Below are positions 47,757 to 60,536 of a stretch of DNA of 64,000 nt, piece by piece (positions within the stretch are counted from its first letter, which is position 1; the number at the start of each line of letters is the position of its first letter). Source of the stretch: Cyclospora cayetanensis (taxonomy: Eukaryota > Apicomplexa > Conoidasida > Eucoccidiorida > Eimeriidae); NCBI RefSeq assembly GCF_002999335.1, contig NW_020312750.1:62001-126000 (forward strand), read 5' to 3'. The notes beneath the pieces are model-generated. The model did not search any database. It had not been told where the DNA came from and saw only the letters and a program-made list of their open reading frames with translations. Position numbers and translations under genes: made by a program.

Positions 47757-49330
47757 ACTAAGTTGCATATAGCTGCCATGAATGCTTTAAGCACAGGCTT
47801 GTGCCCTTCACTAACTTGCATAGTCCCGACCTCACCACCCCACATAGTAGGCCGACGGATGCACAGCAGTATTCAGTTGGGGTAGCGCTTGAACGAAACA
47901 AAAACGCCTCTAGGCTCCATCAGCATCAAGACGTCTGCTTCTAAGCAGTGGCATAGAGTGTATGGACAAGAGCCAGTAGCTCTTAGGGAGGCTCTGCATT
48001 ACACTACTTATTTTGACAAGTCTTCAAAACTCCGATGCGCACGGTAAGATGGCTCGACGTCTTCATAGAATGCAAAGAGCTACGTATCCACTTCAAACCT
48101 GGTGACAGGAAGAGGGTGGCGGATGCGTTTTCCTAGTGCGCTTCTTGTCAGTACACTTATCTGCAGAAAGAGGTCCATTCGAGAATGGGGCATACGTGAT
48201 TTGTCCATTGCCAGTGAGGTAGCAGCTGAAAAGGAGAATGTTCCAAATTACACAGACCCTCAAGCTTTGCTGACCAAGTAGAGCTACATCTAGAAAATGT
48301 CATTGGTGGAGCATTATGGTAGCAGTGTCAGAATTTTGCAAATGCCCTGCAGCCAGCGCAACTTAACTGACTGCACACGGTGACGACGAAAACTCGAGTT
48401 ACACAGCGCAAGTTGAAGCTACTCCACAGCCAATTTATTGTATTCTTCAAGTGGCCCTATCTCACTCGCAGTACCCCCAATATGTTGTCACTAGTATGGC
48501 ACATAACAAGCACATGCCCTTCCTACAGCAGGGCACGTAGGTATCAAAAATATCCATTGTATAGAGGTGGTTCTTTTGGCCTGGCATGCACAGCTACGCT
48601 AAGAAACACGTGGGATCCGGCCACCGCTGCAGAGCAACCAAACGCGACTCCGTAAAGTCCGCTGGCTTTCTTCTATCTCTGCACAATGCCAACAGACGAT
48701 GGGCGCAAGTGTCCCTGCACCGCGGCATTACTCCACACGGTGAAAGGAGATGACGTTATTCGTTCCTTGGATTCTAAGCGGCAAGATGGAGCCCTTTTTC
48801 CTGACCCGCACAAACGCAGCTGTCCTTGACACCGTGGATCTGCTGGAGGATGGTCTACTACTTCACCACGAGTTGCCAGTTGGGTCGGTTTAGAAAGTTT
48901 TCATGCAGCAGGCTCAAGAACAAGCACGCGCTTCCCAGTGCCTGGCACCTAGAGTGCGATCCAAACAAAGTACGTCCACCGAACACTCAAGTATATCCTG
49001 CGCACATGCATCCAAAGTGGCGATTTAGCGGCGGAATCTCTGCTTACCGTAGCACAGAAACCTTGTAACTGCGCAGTCCACAACTTCACAGGTATGACTC
49101 TCTTCGAGGTCGTGTAAGTGTAGAACCCCCGAGTGCTATGGTCGAAGGCAGTGTTGATAGCTCGAACCAAAAGGCGAAATTCCGTGATTTGAGCCTTTTA
49201 GCTAACTGATTAACAGTCCACTAGCGCGTCTACTGCAAACATTGTCATCGCAGAGGACCTACGTAGACAAGGAACGCAGCAACCCCATCGGTCGATGATC
49301 ACGGGGAGCAGGAGAAACAAGGGCACTTTC
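47220..49330 (+). mobile_element. Decayed Ty3/gypsy-type element (RE4), opposite orientation to RE2
   Basis: Plus-strand pieces in canonical order. Reverse transcriptase at about 47268-47400 carries SYEFKVTSFGL and SGTL (family YEFKVMPFGL..APATF). RNase H end at 48030-48137 carries RWLDVFIECKELRIHFKPGD then RVADAFS and a stop. The integrase zinc-finger/core start at about 48580-48740 carries CRATKRDSVKSAG and WAQVSLH. An integrase end piece near 49085-49120 carries AVHNFTGMTLFEVV. Multiple stops and frameshifts. A plus-orientation LTR-like motif at 46173-46205 could be its 5' LTR, but would then lie inside RE2. Confidence 0.65.
47704..47754. repeat. (TA)n microsatellite, about 25 units
   Basis: A pure alternating TA run of about 50 bp, between the RT and RNase H pieces of RE4. 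Confidence 0.95.
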
Positions 49331-52300
49331 ATGGCATGCTGCAAAACTGTCAGTGTGTTGCTTCAATAGGGAAAAAATATGACGATTTCTAGCTGCATTC
49401 GGCCTGGAATGGTCTCTTTGATTCCGCGTAGGGCGTCCTGACTCACCACCTGCAGTGAAGAGTGATGCATGCCGGTTGCTTCAGCATGGAAAGCGTAATG
49501 TATTTCTACGCCTTCTGGAAGCTAATGAAATTGCATTTGGGTACTGCCTTCATCAAGTCGATGGCCCCTCAATTCAAATTCGTACGCTTACCCATTTTGC
49601 GAAGGCTACGGGCACGAGGTAATTACGGGAAATACTTTTGCAGTGCCTTTGTTCCAGCCTATTGTTGGCATTTCGTTAGGATTTTGTGCGAAGTGTTGCT
49701 TTGTTTATTTCACTGTTCGTGACGGTTCCATTCCTGTTTAACCGTGCAAGAGCTTCCAGCCAGAGTGCACTGGAATGTGCGTGCCCGCTTTTCCTGCATT
49801 TTATCTTGAAGTTGGGGATAAATGTATTGAAACAATATCACAGCTGGTCTCCCAGCGGCTGTCTTTGCAGTTCAAGGCGTGCTCTATACACCGATGCCTA
49901 CAAAATCGAGACCTGCAGGTCTATATCCTACGAGTACCTTCAGCCTCTGGCGAAGGCTCGTGCAGATATGCAAGCTTCTACAGAAGCTGAAAAGGAATTT
50001 GCGGTCCTTAAATGACTGTTTGGAAAAATTGTTCCTTTACTTCGTAACAATTTAGTGCTATTCCCTCATAGGTAAGCCTACCAACGAAATTAAGTTTATC
50101 TTCTGGCAGGGTGAGAGAACATGCAAATAATAAAATCTGTTTTCCAGCTAGCTGCTTGAAAATGAAGCTAAGCCAGTGGCTTGAAAAAGATTTTTTCAGG
50201 GACAAGGCGATGATACCAAAGCTCCAACCGGACGCAAAACAAATGTACGCAGAAATAATCTTCATTGACGGAACAGTATTTACGTGCTAGTGTCACATAG
50301 AACTGCCTGTTTTCCTGACGCATTGAATTGTTTCGTGTAGATCCGAAGAAGGATGTATTTGTCAATTACTACCGCTACACTACGAAACGGGAAAAGAATT
50401 ACTTTGAAGATAGGGTTTACTCGGGTTTTGAGGAAGATTGGGCGAAGTTCTCATTGTGTATGGGATCATTATTTGCTGGCACTGAACTCTCTTTGGAGAC
50501 CTGTGTGTCCACATTGCTTTGAGGACGCTTGCGACAGCACTACAGTTCCTCAACTCACGCCATTTCAAGAGGACCCTGCCTTCAAGGACTAGAGCCTACG
50601 CAGGGAGGCAATAAAAATAACACCGGAGCCATATGGGCTTGGGCTACGCGTCCGTAAGGGGTGTAGTCGAGCGACGTAGGTCTTTTCGATGGGAATCGTG
50701 GCCTTAAAATCTGTCTACTAGTGCCTGTTTAGCGCTGCTTCTAATTCAGGCCTGCCTACATGGGGAAAAGACTCGCAGCAAGCTCCAGCTCCTGCAAGGC
50801 CTCAGGCTGTCCAGAGAGAGAATGTTGCTCCAGAAAGCCTCATCTTTGCTCTGTTTTGGGAAATCTGCAAGTCTATATTGTGCGGCAATAATTGTTTCCC
50901 GTTTTCTTGTGGGTGTTTGAGAGAATATGTACTTGCCAAATTGGGAACCATGGTACATCGCCAGATGCTAGACTGGTTAGCCAGAAGCGAGACATTGGAC
51001 AGAGAATTGCAACTAGCCCAGCATACTAAGCCCTCAAAGATTGGCTTTGAAGGCTGCCAAGTTGGCGGGGCATGACTAAAAATTTTTATGGTGTTAAGGC
51101 GCACAACTGCCTATGTAACTGCACATCCATCCGGCTAATGCCCCTCACCACATGATGTGAAGTAGACATGAGTTGTGGGTATGCCCAAATTGTCTAACAA
51201 GGCTGAATTCGATTGTCGTTGGGAGCGAGTGCTTTTAAAGAGTCTGCGATTGGTGCTACCAAATTGCGTGCTATGCACTGATATTTTGGGTCATCACGCG
51301 AATAATAGTCCGACAACCTTTTACTCTTCAGGGTTCCTGATGTGCTCAATGGGTAGTTACTAAGAGGCTTCCTAGGACCGTTGTTCTTCCGCACCTGATG
51401 CCGGAACCCCTGCGTGGTGACAAAATTAAGGCATGGAGATATATTGAGAGGGAACCGAAGAGCTGTCTGAACCACTGTGGTATTTGTAGTTAGGGAGTGG
51501 TCTGCAGTAGCGCTACCATGGAAAAATATTTGGACTCCAGAGTGCAGCTGCATCTGCCCCTGCTGTCAGTCATCCCCACATACTGGGGACGATGTGGATT
51601 TGCAGCAAATGGAAAAGGCCCTATTGTGCTCAAGAGATAGAAGAGCTTTCCTCTAAGCCTTGATCGTGACTGGTGTTGCATCTCCTTGTGGAGAACTGAT
51701 GGAGAGATATATAATCGTCGTTCATGCCATTGTGTTCAAGCTCTTCACTTTCGTCGAGAAATTACTGAAATGCAGTACTTCGATTGCGGAACTGTCAGGA
51801 ATGAACGAAGCGCCGTCTGCTGGCTGTCAGAGGCCCTGAAGTTCGTTTGCCCATCATGTTTGATCCTGCAATTGTACACCGTCATAGTGTGTAGAGTAGA
51901 GTGGCTACTTGTGAAGAAGGATAAAGAAATGAAGGGAAGAGGACAGGTGGAGAGTGAAGGGACCACTGGTCTAAAGTGGGTGAAGGATAAAAAGGACACT
52001 CGAGTACCTCAGGCATCAGGGATTTGCAATTTTTGAGGCTATCTTTGTTTCCAGTGCTTCTCAGGTCGTTTGGTATATCTTAAAGATTATGTGGAAGTTT
52101 GTTCGCTCCGCGTCAGGCTAATTTTTTCTTATCGGTATCGGGAGGCGACCAGACTGCGGACAGAGGCAGGCCCCGCCTGGTTTTTCCAGTGGAGCAGCCA
52201 TTCAGTGAGAAAAGAATAAGCATGCGGCTTGTGATCTTTTTGTTTAAGTAAATCGCTTTGAAATAAATAGAGCTATTCCTTCTTAGAGTCAAGCGGAACA

Positions 52301-52654
52301 CAAACGGCAGTATCAGCAGTGGCCGACGCTGCTGCAGGTCCTGCTACCGCTGGCGAATGGGACATCCAACAATTACTGGCGTCGAAATTGCAGCTTCAGC
52401 CACATTACAACGATAATCACTACACGAAAATCATGAATGACCGAGCTTGATTTTGTTAGGTTCTTATGGAGGACCAACTGGTTAGAAGACAGGACTAAAT
52501 ACACCACGATACCATACGCCGATTGCACGGCCGAAGCCGACCTATGGCTGTATGCCCTTCACCGACAGCAGACCGCACTGATACCGGCTCCATGTTTATG
52601 TCGTGAAATTTCTTTTAATCAGGTAGGCAGGACGCTGTAGCTTCAAAAGGCCCT
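49331..52654. other. Gene-poor region, probably degraded repeats
   Basis: No confident gene. Frames at 50328-50592 (+) and 51686-52036 (+) have no family resemblance. A dispersed repeat copy lies at 52113-52230 (-). Confidence 0.4.
52113..52230 (-). repeat. Dispersed repeat copy B
   Basis: Its reverse complement resembles 40030-40112 over the block ending GGTCGCC..CGATACCGATAAG. Confidence 0.5.
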
Positions 52655-55600
52655 ATGGCAATATGCCTTTCGGATGCTGGGGGACACCATCCCCCCACTG
52701 AATCTCGGCCTTCTGCTGCTTCTTATAGGCGTACTGCGCATGTACACAGACTTATGGATGCACATAGACAAGAAAATTGTGCTGACTCTTATCGATGGTC
52801 TCCCCGGCTCGTTGAAGCTGAAAACGTTCGTGTTCCGCCTGGGGCCTCGGACTATTGCGTTTCCCTGCCCTGTAAAAGGTTTTTCACTGTATTCAATGTT
52901 GTTCTGAACCTTTTCATTGCGAATGCTATCGCATATGTTGATGCTGGGTCTCCCGTGGGGTTCGCTGGCTTCAAGGGCCCACGGGATACTGGCTCAAGAC
53001 CTCCCAATCTCTACTTTAGGCAACACACACACCCGGATTCATTTCAGGACGGTAAGAGAAAAATGGCTCTTGCGGACACTAGTGAGTATCCGCAACACAA
53101 TCAGCAGAGTCAGCAGCAACAGCAGCAGACCCAACAGCAGAAAGTTACGGGCTCTCGACCAGGGCCACGCTCGGATTTCTTTGGAGCGCTGCTTTATATC
53201 ATATGGGGGCTTTTCAATACCCTTAGTTCCTCCACCACCATTTTATCTTGCTTGGCAGCAGTAGCAAATTTTTCCTTTGCCGCGTTGCTGCTATGCAGCT
53301 TTTGGCGGCGCCCGCTGAAAGGACAAGCAAGAACATGGCTCAGTTCAGCTTACAATCCCGATCCTTCCTGCAGCTGCTGCTCCACCAATAGTGATAAAAA
53401 CGTAGTTCTACCTATCGAACAAGGCACAGCTTGGAAAGTACAAAAGGCAGCAAAGATTGTCGGGAAGGCTTTTGCACGCTGTTGCCGAGGCCGCAGGCTA
53501 CGCAACAACTCTCATGGCAGCACGTTGACTGCAACCCAGGAACAGTTGCGACGGGAGAAGCGTTGGCTGCCCTGGCTTGTGGATTTACAAGAACAGAAAA
53601 CAACACTAGCTGCAGCAAAACCTGTCACAATAGCAGCACCCGAAGTGGTAGCTGAGTTTGCGGACAGTGTTTTACTTTGCCCAGAGAGCAACTGCGGGAT
53701 GCAAGAAGAACCTACAACAGCGAAAGCAGCAGCAGCTGCAGCAGAGGAGTCCTCGTGGCTGGCATGGCCGGATGCAAGTTATGGAGCAGCTGTTTGCTTG
53801 TGCACTACCTGCGCCAGCATACCATCCGATGCAACAGCAGAAGCAGCTGCCCTTGACCACCTGCTTCAGTCATATGAACATTTGCCCCCACTGCTGCAGT
53901 GGGTGACTTACTTTGTTGTTGCCTGTGTGTGGGCAGCGGAAGTTTATGCTCTTGCTGCGCTTGAAGGCCCATTGCTGGGAGCCCCTCAAGGGCCAGCAGG
54001 TGTATCAGCTGGAGTGCTAAAGGACTACCACAACAGCAGTGGGTACGAGCCAGGAGCACTAGTGGCGCACTCAATGCTGATGTTGACAGAGATGCTGTTG
54101 GGGGTATCTCTGTTGGCTGCGCTGCTCTCAGAGGCGGTTTTTATTGTAGGCAGCAAGAAACAGCAGGAGAGAAGATGGTGGATTTATCTTTTGGTGATGC
54201 TGCTGTGTTGCTGGTTTGCTGTTGGCCTCTGTTGCTTTTACTGCACAAGCACAACTTCTAATAATGCAGCACTCAATGGGTCATCAGCAGCACAGCCAAG
54301 GGGTACAGCTGCCCTCGGCACTCCAGCAACAGGCACAAGCTTTGATGGTTTCGAGACCCAGCAACCTCAGCATCAACGCTTTGGGAGTTCGCCTTTGCTC
54401 CAAGCACGCAGTGGATTCGACGAAGGAACGGGAGAAAATAGAGAAAAAACAGAGGAATCAGTTACTTTTGGGAAAAGTGCCACGGCTCAGGAAGATGTAC
54501 TGCCCCTCTCACGCACAACGCCAGGACACAAGCAGTACAGTCAGCTTCACTCACTACAAGCAGGAGATTGGCATCAACAAGAAAGGGAAATACCTTTCAC
54601 ACCGTTTTCACATCTGAAGAGCCTCCAGCCCATCACAAACTTGCAGTCAGATGTCAGCAATGAACATAGTTACAGCACAGTGAAAGGCATGTGGAAGGCT
54701 GCAGCACCAATAGCAGCTAAAGGAACTGATATGGAGGGTGCACCCCAAAGAAGGTTGAGTGCCTCTCTGTGGGACTCTGGTACTGCAACCCTCTACCTGA
54801 AGTCAGTCAATGAGTTTGACAATACTGGTGCGGAGAAAAATAGCCGCAGTACCAACACCTCCACGGGAGCCGCAGGTCTATTGCTTCGTGCCACTGCCGC
54901 TGTACATAAGGGGGTAACTGGAATTATCATTTTGTGCAATACAGTACTCAATTGGGTAGGAGACGCCCTAGGGGCCCTACTGCTGTGCAGTATCTTGGTG
55001 CCACCACTGTTGCTGCGCCTTACCGCTTTTTTCGTAACGCTGGATCTCGTCAGACACCAGGATGCACTGATACAAAGACGGGACTCTACCCAGAAGAATT
55101 CTGTCTACTGGCTGGTAAGGCATAATAATTTAGTCTTGATGTTCAAAAGTGGTAGAACCTACCTGGAGCCTCAAACACACGTGTCTCTATGTCAGTCACG
55201 TTCCCTCACGGCTTGAGTCTTGCCTCTTTGTGCCTGGCCTACTCTACTCCCCTATGCCTTGCCCTGAGCACGTGTTTATCTCAGTGTGTCCCTCTCGGCT
55301 TTCCTTTCTTATCGTCAGCTGATTTCGGATGTACTGTGTATATCGTGAGTATCTCTGGATGCTATCCGTCGGTTATACGTCTTCACATGTGCTAGTGTCT
55401 GGTTGCTTGTTTGCTGTGTTCTACCCGTCTCGTGGAAGTCATGCTCGTTGTAGCTTCCTCAACAACCCTCTGATACCACCTTGCCTGCGTGCATCTGTAC
55501 AGGTGGTCTTCGTCTGCCTTTCCTCAGCTCAGATGTTGCCGCTCTTCATATGGGTAGAGCTGGCGCGGCATCAGGGCTGGAATCGTTGGCTACCAGAGCG

Positions 55601-55781
55601 AGGGATCGACCCATTGTTGTTACTCCACCTTTCCTCAAGCCTTGCACTCTACGTACACCTTCGGAAGGGCTGCTTCCGCCTAAGCAGGAAGGGTCTTATA
55701 AAGTCGATTGCCTCAGCTTACAGTACATTTGACTTAGTCAGCCCGTATGGGGTGCTAAACAGAAGAGATGCAGTAACTTAG
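52655..55781 (+). CDS. Large multi-pass membrane protein, function unknown
   Basis: I do not recognise this family. One 820-codon exon (52655-55114, donor GTAAGG) joins in phase to a second (55503-55781, acceptor TACAG, stop TAG) to give 912 aa. Hydrophobic segments: FFTVFNVVLNLFIANAIAYV near residue 75, a double segment around residues 175-220, WVTYFVVACVWAAEVYALAA, a segment around MLLGVSLLAALLSEAVFIVG, WWIYLLVMLLCCWFAVGLCC, and one near residue 770-800 containing GALLLCSILVPPLLLRLTAF. The second exon adds VVFVCLSSAQMLPLFIW and a further weak segment. Between them are Gln-rich and Ser/Gly-rich loops (poly-Gln near residue 150) typical of coccidian proteins. Upstream exons are possible; the ATG at 52655 is simply the first in the open frame. 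Codon use is biased to CAG/GCA as in other genes here, which supports coding. A transporter or organelle membrane role is possible but unsupported. Confidence 0.7.
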
Positions 55782-57004
55782 GGTAGAGGTTTGGGAAGTC
55801 TGAACTCCCAGTAACGCCAACGTTTTATTCGTTTTGATATTCAGCTGAGACTGAACTGAGACTGAAAAAGCCGACATACAGATATGCTTATCATGACTGC
55901 CAACTCATGATTCAGTATACTCTATGAATCGCACCTTATTGCAGTGTGCTTATACCATGACTTACTACATCCGTATAACTAGACACATTAGGCGGCACTT
56001 AAGCAGCAAAATTATGTGCGTTGGAGTTGGCTTACGGGCATGGGCGTTCGGGCAGCTTGCTCGCAGATGTGCTTCGAAAGACAGCAAGAAGAATGGCTAG
56101 CCACCGGTAGCATGCTAGCGTGGTTGGCCCAGTCTAAGCTGGGCTAGCTGCGGGATGATGCATCCCTCAAAATGTTCCGCCCCACACTGGTCATAAAACT
56201 GATCTTTGCATACAGCCCTCTACAGTCAAAGGCCCTTGAATTGTGGCAGTCCGTTAGGGCCAGTTAAGTTGCGTCTCTTTGCATAAGAACGCATCTTGCC
56301 CTTGTTGCATGCAGACTTGCTCTTACAAAAACAAATATCCAGTGTGTCCGCAGCGCTCTACCTGTATTCATTTAGGACTCGGAAAACTTTATTGTACAGG
56401 TTCACAACGTTGTCTTCAAACAAATTTCACTGTTCTTGCTATTTTCATACAAGTTTTCGGCCTGAAAATGGGAAAGAGGGACCAGGACATTCTGGACGCT
56501 CTATAGCTTCCTCGGACTCTTGAACTCTGAATAGCTAAGCTCGAAACAAGCAAAGCTTTTGATTATATGGGCTCAAGTAAAAGCGTTATAGGAGAAGGCA
56601 TACAACTGGCACCTTCTAAACACTAATTAATATACATCCACTTTGTATAACTGACTGGGGGGAGCGTTGCGCAGTACAGCATATGGCAAGACCAATGGCG
56701 CTCATTCTTTGCTCTCCTAGTTATCTAGACTTTGAAAGCTAGTGATATTTTTTCTCATATACATCATATTTGCGGTAATGTGGATTTAGCGCAATACTGT
56801 GTTACTCGATGTGTATCCCTGTGCGCTACGTGCAATGCGCAACTGGGTGGGAGTGCTTGGAGTGCGTAAAAAGAGATCAATACTTACTGTAGCTGGCACT
56901 CCCCACTCGTGACTGGTCTCAATACGATGAATGCAGGAAGACGGGGACGCTTTTTCGGAAGGACACCTGAGGACTTTCACGTTTTGTATTGTGCTTGAGG
57001 GCTA
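55782..57004. other. Spacer between the membrane-protein gene and RE3
   Basis: Only short frames, and no gene recognised. The part after about 56780 probably belongs to the 5' LTR of RE3, judging from its position before the LTR motif. Confidence 0.4.
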
Positions 57005-57601
57005 AGTGCCTCCCTGTGGAGACCCCAAGTGAAGCGCTACAGCACACGTGCAACGGGCGAAACAACACTGAAGGACTATATACTACACTCGTTATGCGTT
57101 AACATAAAGTAGGTGAGAGTTGACCATTTAGTTTGTCTCTTCGTGCATATTCTTGCAGAGTATTGTAAGATCGACACAAGACATAATGTTGCGTGCGTGT
57201 ATGTTATATGCTGTGCGTTAATGGGTATCAAATGCTCAGAGTGCTAAGAAGCTGCAGCTACGCGCATTTAAGCTGTCCCTCTACCCCACGTATAGAACTG
57301 TGAGAGGTCACGGCAGAAGAAGGGGTGAGTCATTTTTGAAAGCACTCGGTATCTTTTTATGGAGCCGTAATTGATTCTGGAGTTGGTGGGTGTCTCCCTA
57401 TGAACCCTGCCCATGCTGAGCGTTACAGTCAGTAGCACCGCGTGCTTCAAGGTAGTTGTTCTCCGCTGATCCAGTGGCTGTGTATGCGGCAGGATATAAG
57501 GTTTCCCTACAACAGTTCCCAAGGTGCGTTTGTGACAACGAGAGGGGTAAACACTCTTTGCCAAAAGAATTCTTTGGCCAGTAGGAGCTGACGGTGACAA
57601 A

Positions 57602-57815
57602 ATGCCTAATGGGGCGGCCGAGGCCGGCCTCCAAGCCGATGCAAACGCAATGCCTCCGCACCTGCTGGAAGGTTTGCCAGTTTTAAAATTGTTCAATGGA
57701 TATCGTTGAGGCTATGGCGACAAGAAAAGCATGACGGTTATGACGATGGTAAAGTAGTCAAAGATTTCCTCAGCCGGTTGGAGATGCTATCTGGCTCTAA
57801 AGCTCTCAGATAAAG
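57602..57815 (+). pseudogene. Gag fragment of RE3
   Basis: The frame from 57602 carries MPNGAAEAGLQAD, matching the RE1 gag start at 13032. After a stop and frameshift the frame around 57742 reads KVVKDFLSRLEMLSGSKAL, reminiscent of the helical Gag region of gypsy elements. Confidence 0.5.
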
Positions 57816-58231
57816 AAAAACAAAAGTCCCTTGTAGTATGTATTGAAAGAAAACCATCCTGAAAGTGGCTCTATTCACTACGCCTCAAGCCATTATGCAA
57901 GTCCTGATCGCCGGTTTGTGCCGAGATATGGTCAATAGCAAGATTTAGGAGAACTGAGAAAGCTATAGTGACAACCTCTTGATAGAACGGTATAAGATAA
58001 AATATGAGATATTGGCTTGCAAAAGCCAGAACATATAGACTTCAAGGAGTTAATCATTGATCTACATCTGGTCTACGAAGTGTCACGTGATGTGGAAGCA
58101 AGCTGGGCAGCAACTCGGATATTATACACTGACTTTAGGGGCTTCTGCAAATGATGGACTGCTTGAGGTTTCACAAACGAATGACCACAGCACCTGGGTC
58201 TTTGGCCGAAAAGGAAGGACCAAGTGCGAAA

Positions 58232-58290
58232 CCACCTTCAGCTCTAGGCCAGGGCCGTGCCATCCGGCCTTGGCCTAGAGCTGAAGGTGG
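58232..58290. repeat. Near-perfect 26-bp inverted repeat with 7-nt loop
   Basis: Arms 58232-58257 and 58265-58290 (starting CCACCTTCAGCTCTAGGCCA) pair over 26 bp with a single G.T position and a TGCCATC loop. It lies in the gag region of RE3. It resembles neither a classic tRNA nor a terminator of the host. Confidence 0.95.
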
Positions 58291-60024
58291 ACGAGAAAGC
58301 AAGCTAGCGGGAAGCTGCGCTCCAATGCAGCCCAAAAGAGCCACCTAACTACGGACCTGATCTATTCGGAAATATACGCTTATCATCCGGAACGTGCAAG
58401 CGCACGCAAAACGTCATCGAACCTGAGCAGCGGAACTGTGCCTAATGAAAGCGAGTTACTTCAAAAACACAAATGGCACATCACAGACACGAAAGCCACA
58501 CATGCAAGCTGCGGCGAAGTGAACGAGGCTACAGAGGATAGAGCCGCAGTTCCGGACCTGCGAGTCAATTCTGCGCCCATAGGACCTCACGTCAATGGTT
58601 GAGAATTGGAAGCCTTCCTTGGCACTTGATGGGAAATAAATCTGCAATCAAGAAAGTGTCACGGAAGTGCAGTGTGCCTTTTCACTCAAAAGCGCAGCGC
58701 AGGAAGAGAAGACAGTTTTGAGCGTGCGTTTCGATGAACAGCTCTGCAATTGATTCTTCGCTAGGGCATCCAATCCACCGTTTAGCACAATTCACAAGAC
58801 TCAGGTTTGATGATAGGTGGCATAACGCAAGGCTTGGCAGGGCTTTGGCAGTTGAATGCCACTTTAAATCTGGAATTCAGTCATATATACGTGCTCTCGC
58901 TTCACTCTTGGACCCGTACATCCCGACGCAGTCCTAGTTGTGCCATTGGTAACCTACTGGAAGGAATGCCTGCGGCCACATTTGCATGCTGTGGAGTTTA
59001 GCGTCCCGGAGGGCGCTAGGAAGAAGCAGCGCCTACACATTTTAGGAAAGCTTAGTTATTCGTGGTGAGCAGGGAAGTGTCAGTGCCTCAACAAGGAGAG
59101 GCAAATTGTGCGTGCGGGTGGCTCAGTAACCTAGTAGGAGAAGACGGTTCTGAGTCTGCATTCCTTCTTAGTGGCTGTGCAACGGCTCTTCAAAAGCAAA
59201 TTTGATTGAACGTCTAGCTGAAGATCTTTAGGAATGGACAAATATGAAAGGAGAATTCACGGGTGTGCAATAATGACAAGCTGTCAGCATGCTTGCCAAC
59301 TGCTAGTCATTTAGCACACCGTACGAGCTAATCTACGGGTCAGCCCCAAGCAGTGTTGTGCGGTATTCGAAGCACTAGAATACGGATGGGAGACTGAGGA
59401 GCAGGCGAATGATTTGTTGGAAACGATGAGTGAAGAAATCTATCAGCGCCTTGGGTGGAATACCGGTGGGTGGCGACAGCAGAAGGAAGGTGGCATATGT
59501 GCTTAAACATTGAGCCCCTGAGCTAGATCACTAAAACACCGAAATCTCCAATCCCTTTTCTTGGTCTAGCAGTTTTTCAAATCAACATTTGACTCGACGT
59601 TTGACTTTACAGACATTGTCTTATAGATCCCCATTCACCCTGATGGGAAGCAGAAAACGGCATTCCATATTTGCTCTCACGTATCCGAGTATTCCTACAT
59701 GCAATTACCCCGGATCGATTGCCAACAGCAAGTTGATAAGGATTTATATGCATTTAAGGAGGGCTGGGTGGCTGTAGGTGGACGACGCATTTCTGTTCAA
59801 CCGAAGCATTAAGACTACATACATTACCTACATTGCGTGCTCCAGCAGTTACGACACAAGCAAGGCTATGTGAAGGCACGCAAGTGTTATATATTTATGA
59901 AAACAATTGTCGTTTTGCAGTTCCGTGTGGCCGCAGAAACTGAGCCACATTGAACAAAACATAATGCATTCGAGACGTGATGTTTACCATTGAAGATCGA
60001 CTAGGAAGGTGAGAGAGAAGCTCT

Positions 60025-60204
60025 TTGATGTTGCATTTTATTAGAGGTTTCAGTCCTCGATTTTCTGAAATTGTTGCCCACTTCAAATCTCTCCTTAGGA
60101 GAAGGCAGTGTGTTGCCTGGACCCACGAGGTTGATGCCACAGGAAGTAGCCGTTGCGGGGGTCCTACAAATCCTCCGGTACTTTCGCTGCACGAGTATAC
60201 GGTG
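60025..60204 (+). pseudogene. RT/RNase H connection fragment of RE3
   Basis: A 60-codon frame reads FIRGFSPRFSEIVAHFKSLL, then WTHEV, then PPVLSLHEY. This corresponds to the gypsy block YRRFIxNFSxIAxPLTxLL..FxWTxE..PVLxLPD. Confidence 0.75.
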
Positions 60205-60536
60205 TAGGCGTTTGATGTAACTCAGGTGACAGTAAATGCGATTCTCTCCTAGCAGACAACGGGTTTCCCAAAGCACCGAAATAGTGCTTGTTGCCCTTAT
60301 CGCTTTAGGAAAATCGAGCAGCGGCATCCAATGCAGGGAAATGCGGTGCCGACGAACTTTTGGGGACGGCCCAGCGATTCACTGATGTGCAACACAGCCC
60401 TTCTAGCCTGTGTGAAAAGCAATTTATACCAAACGTGCGTGAGTTTTATGCTGTTGACACCTGCTCATCCGCTATTTTCGCCAAAAATACTAAATGGTAG
60501 CAACATAAAGCATTTCCGCTTCAACGACGGCCTGCT

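Noticed and set aside
53412..54074. Minus-strand frames inside the 52.7-55.2 kb exon
   Set aside because: They are antisense shadows of the CAG/GCA-biased coding exon.
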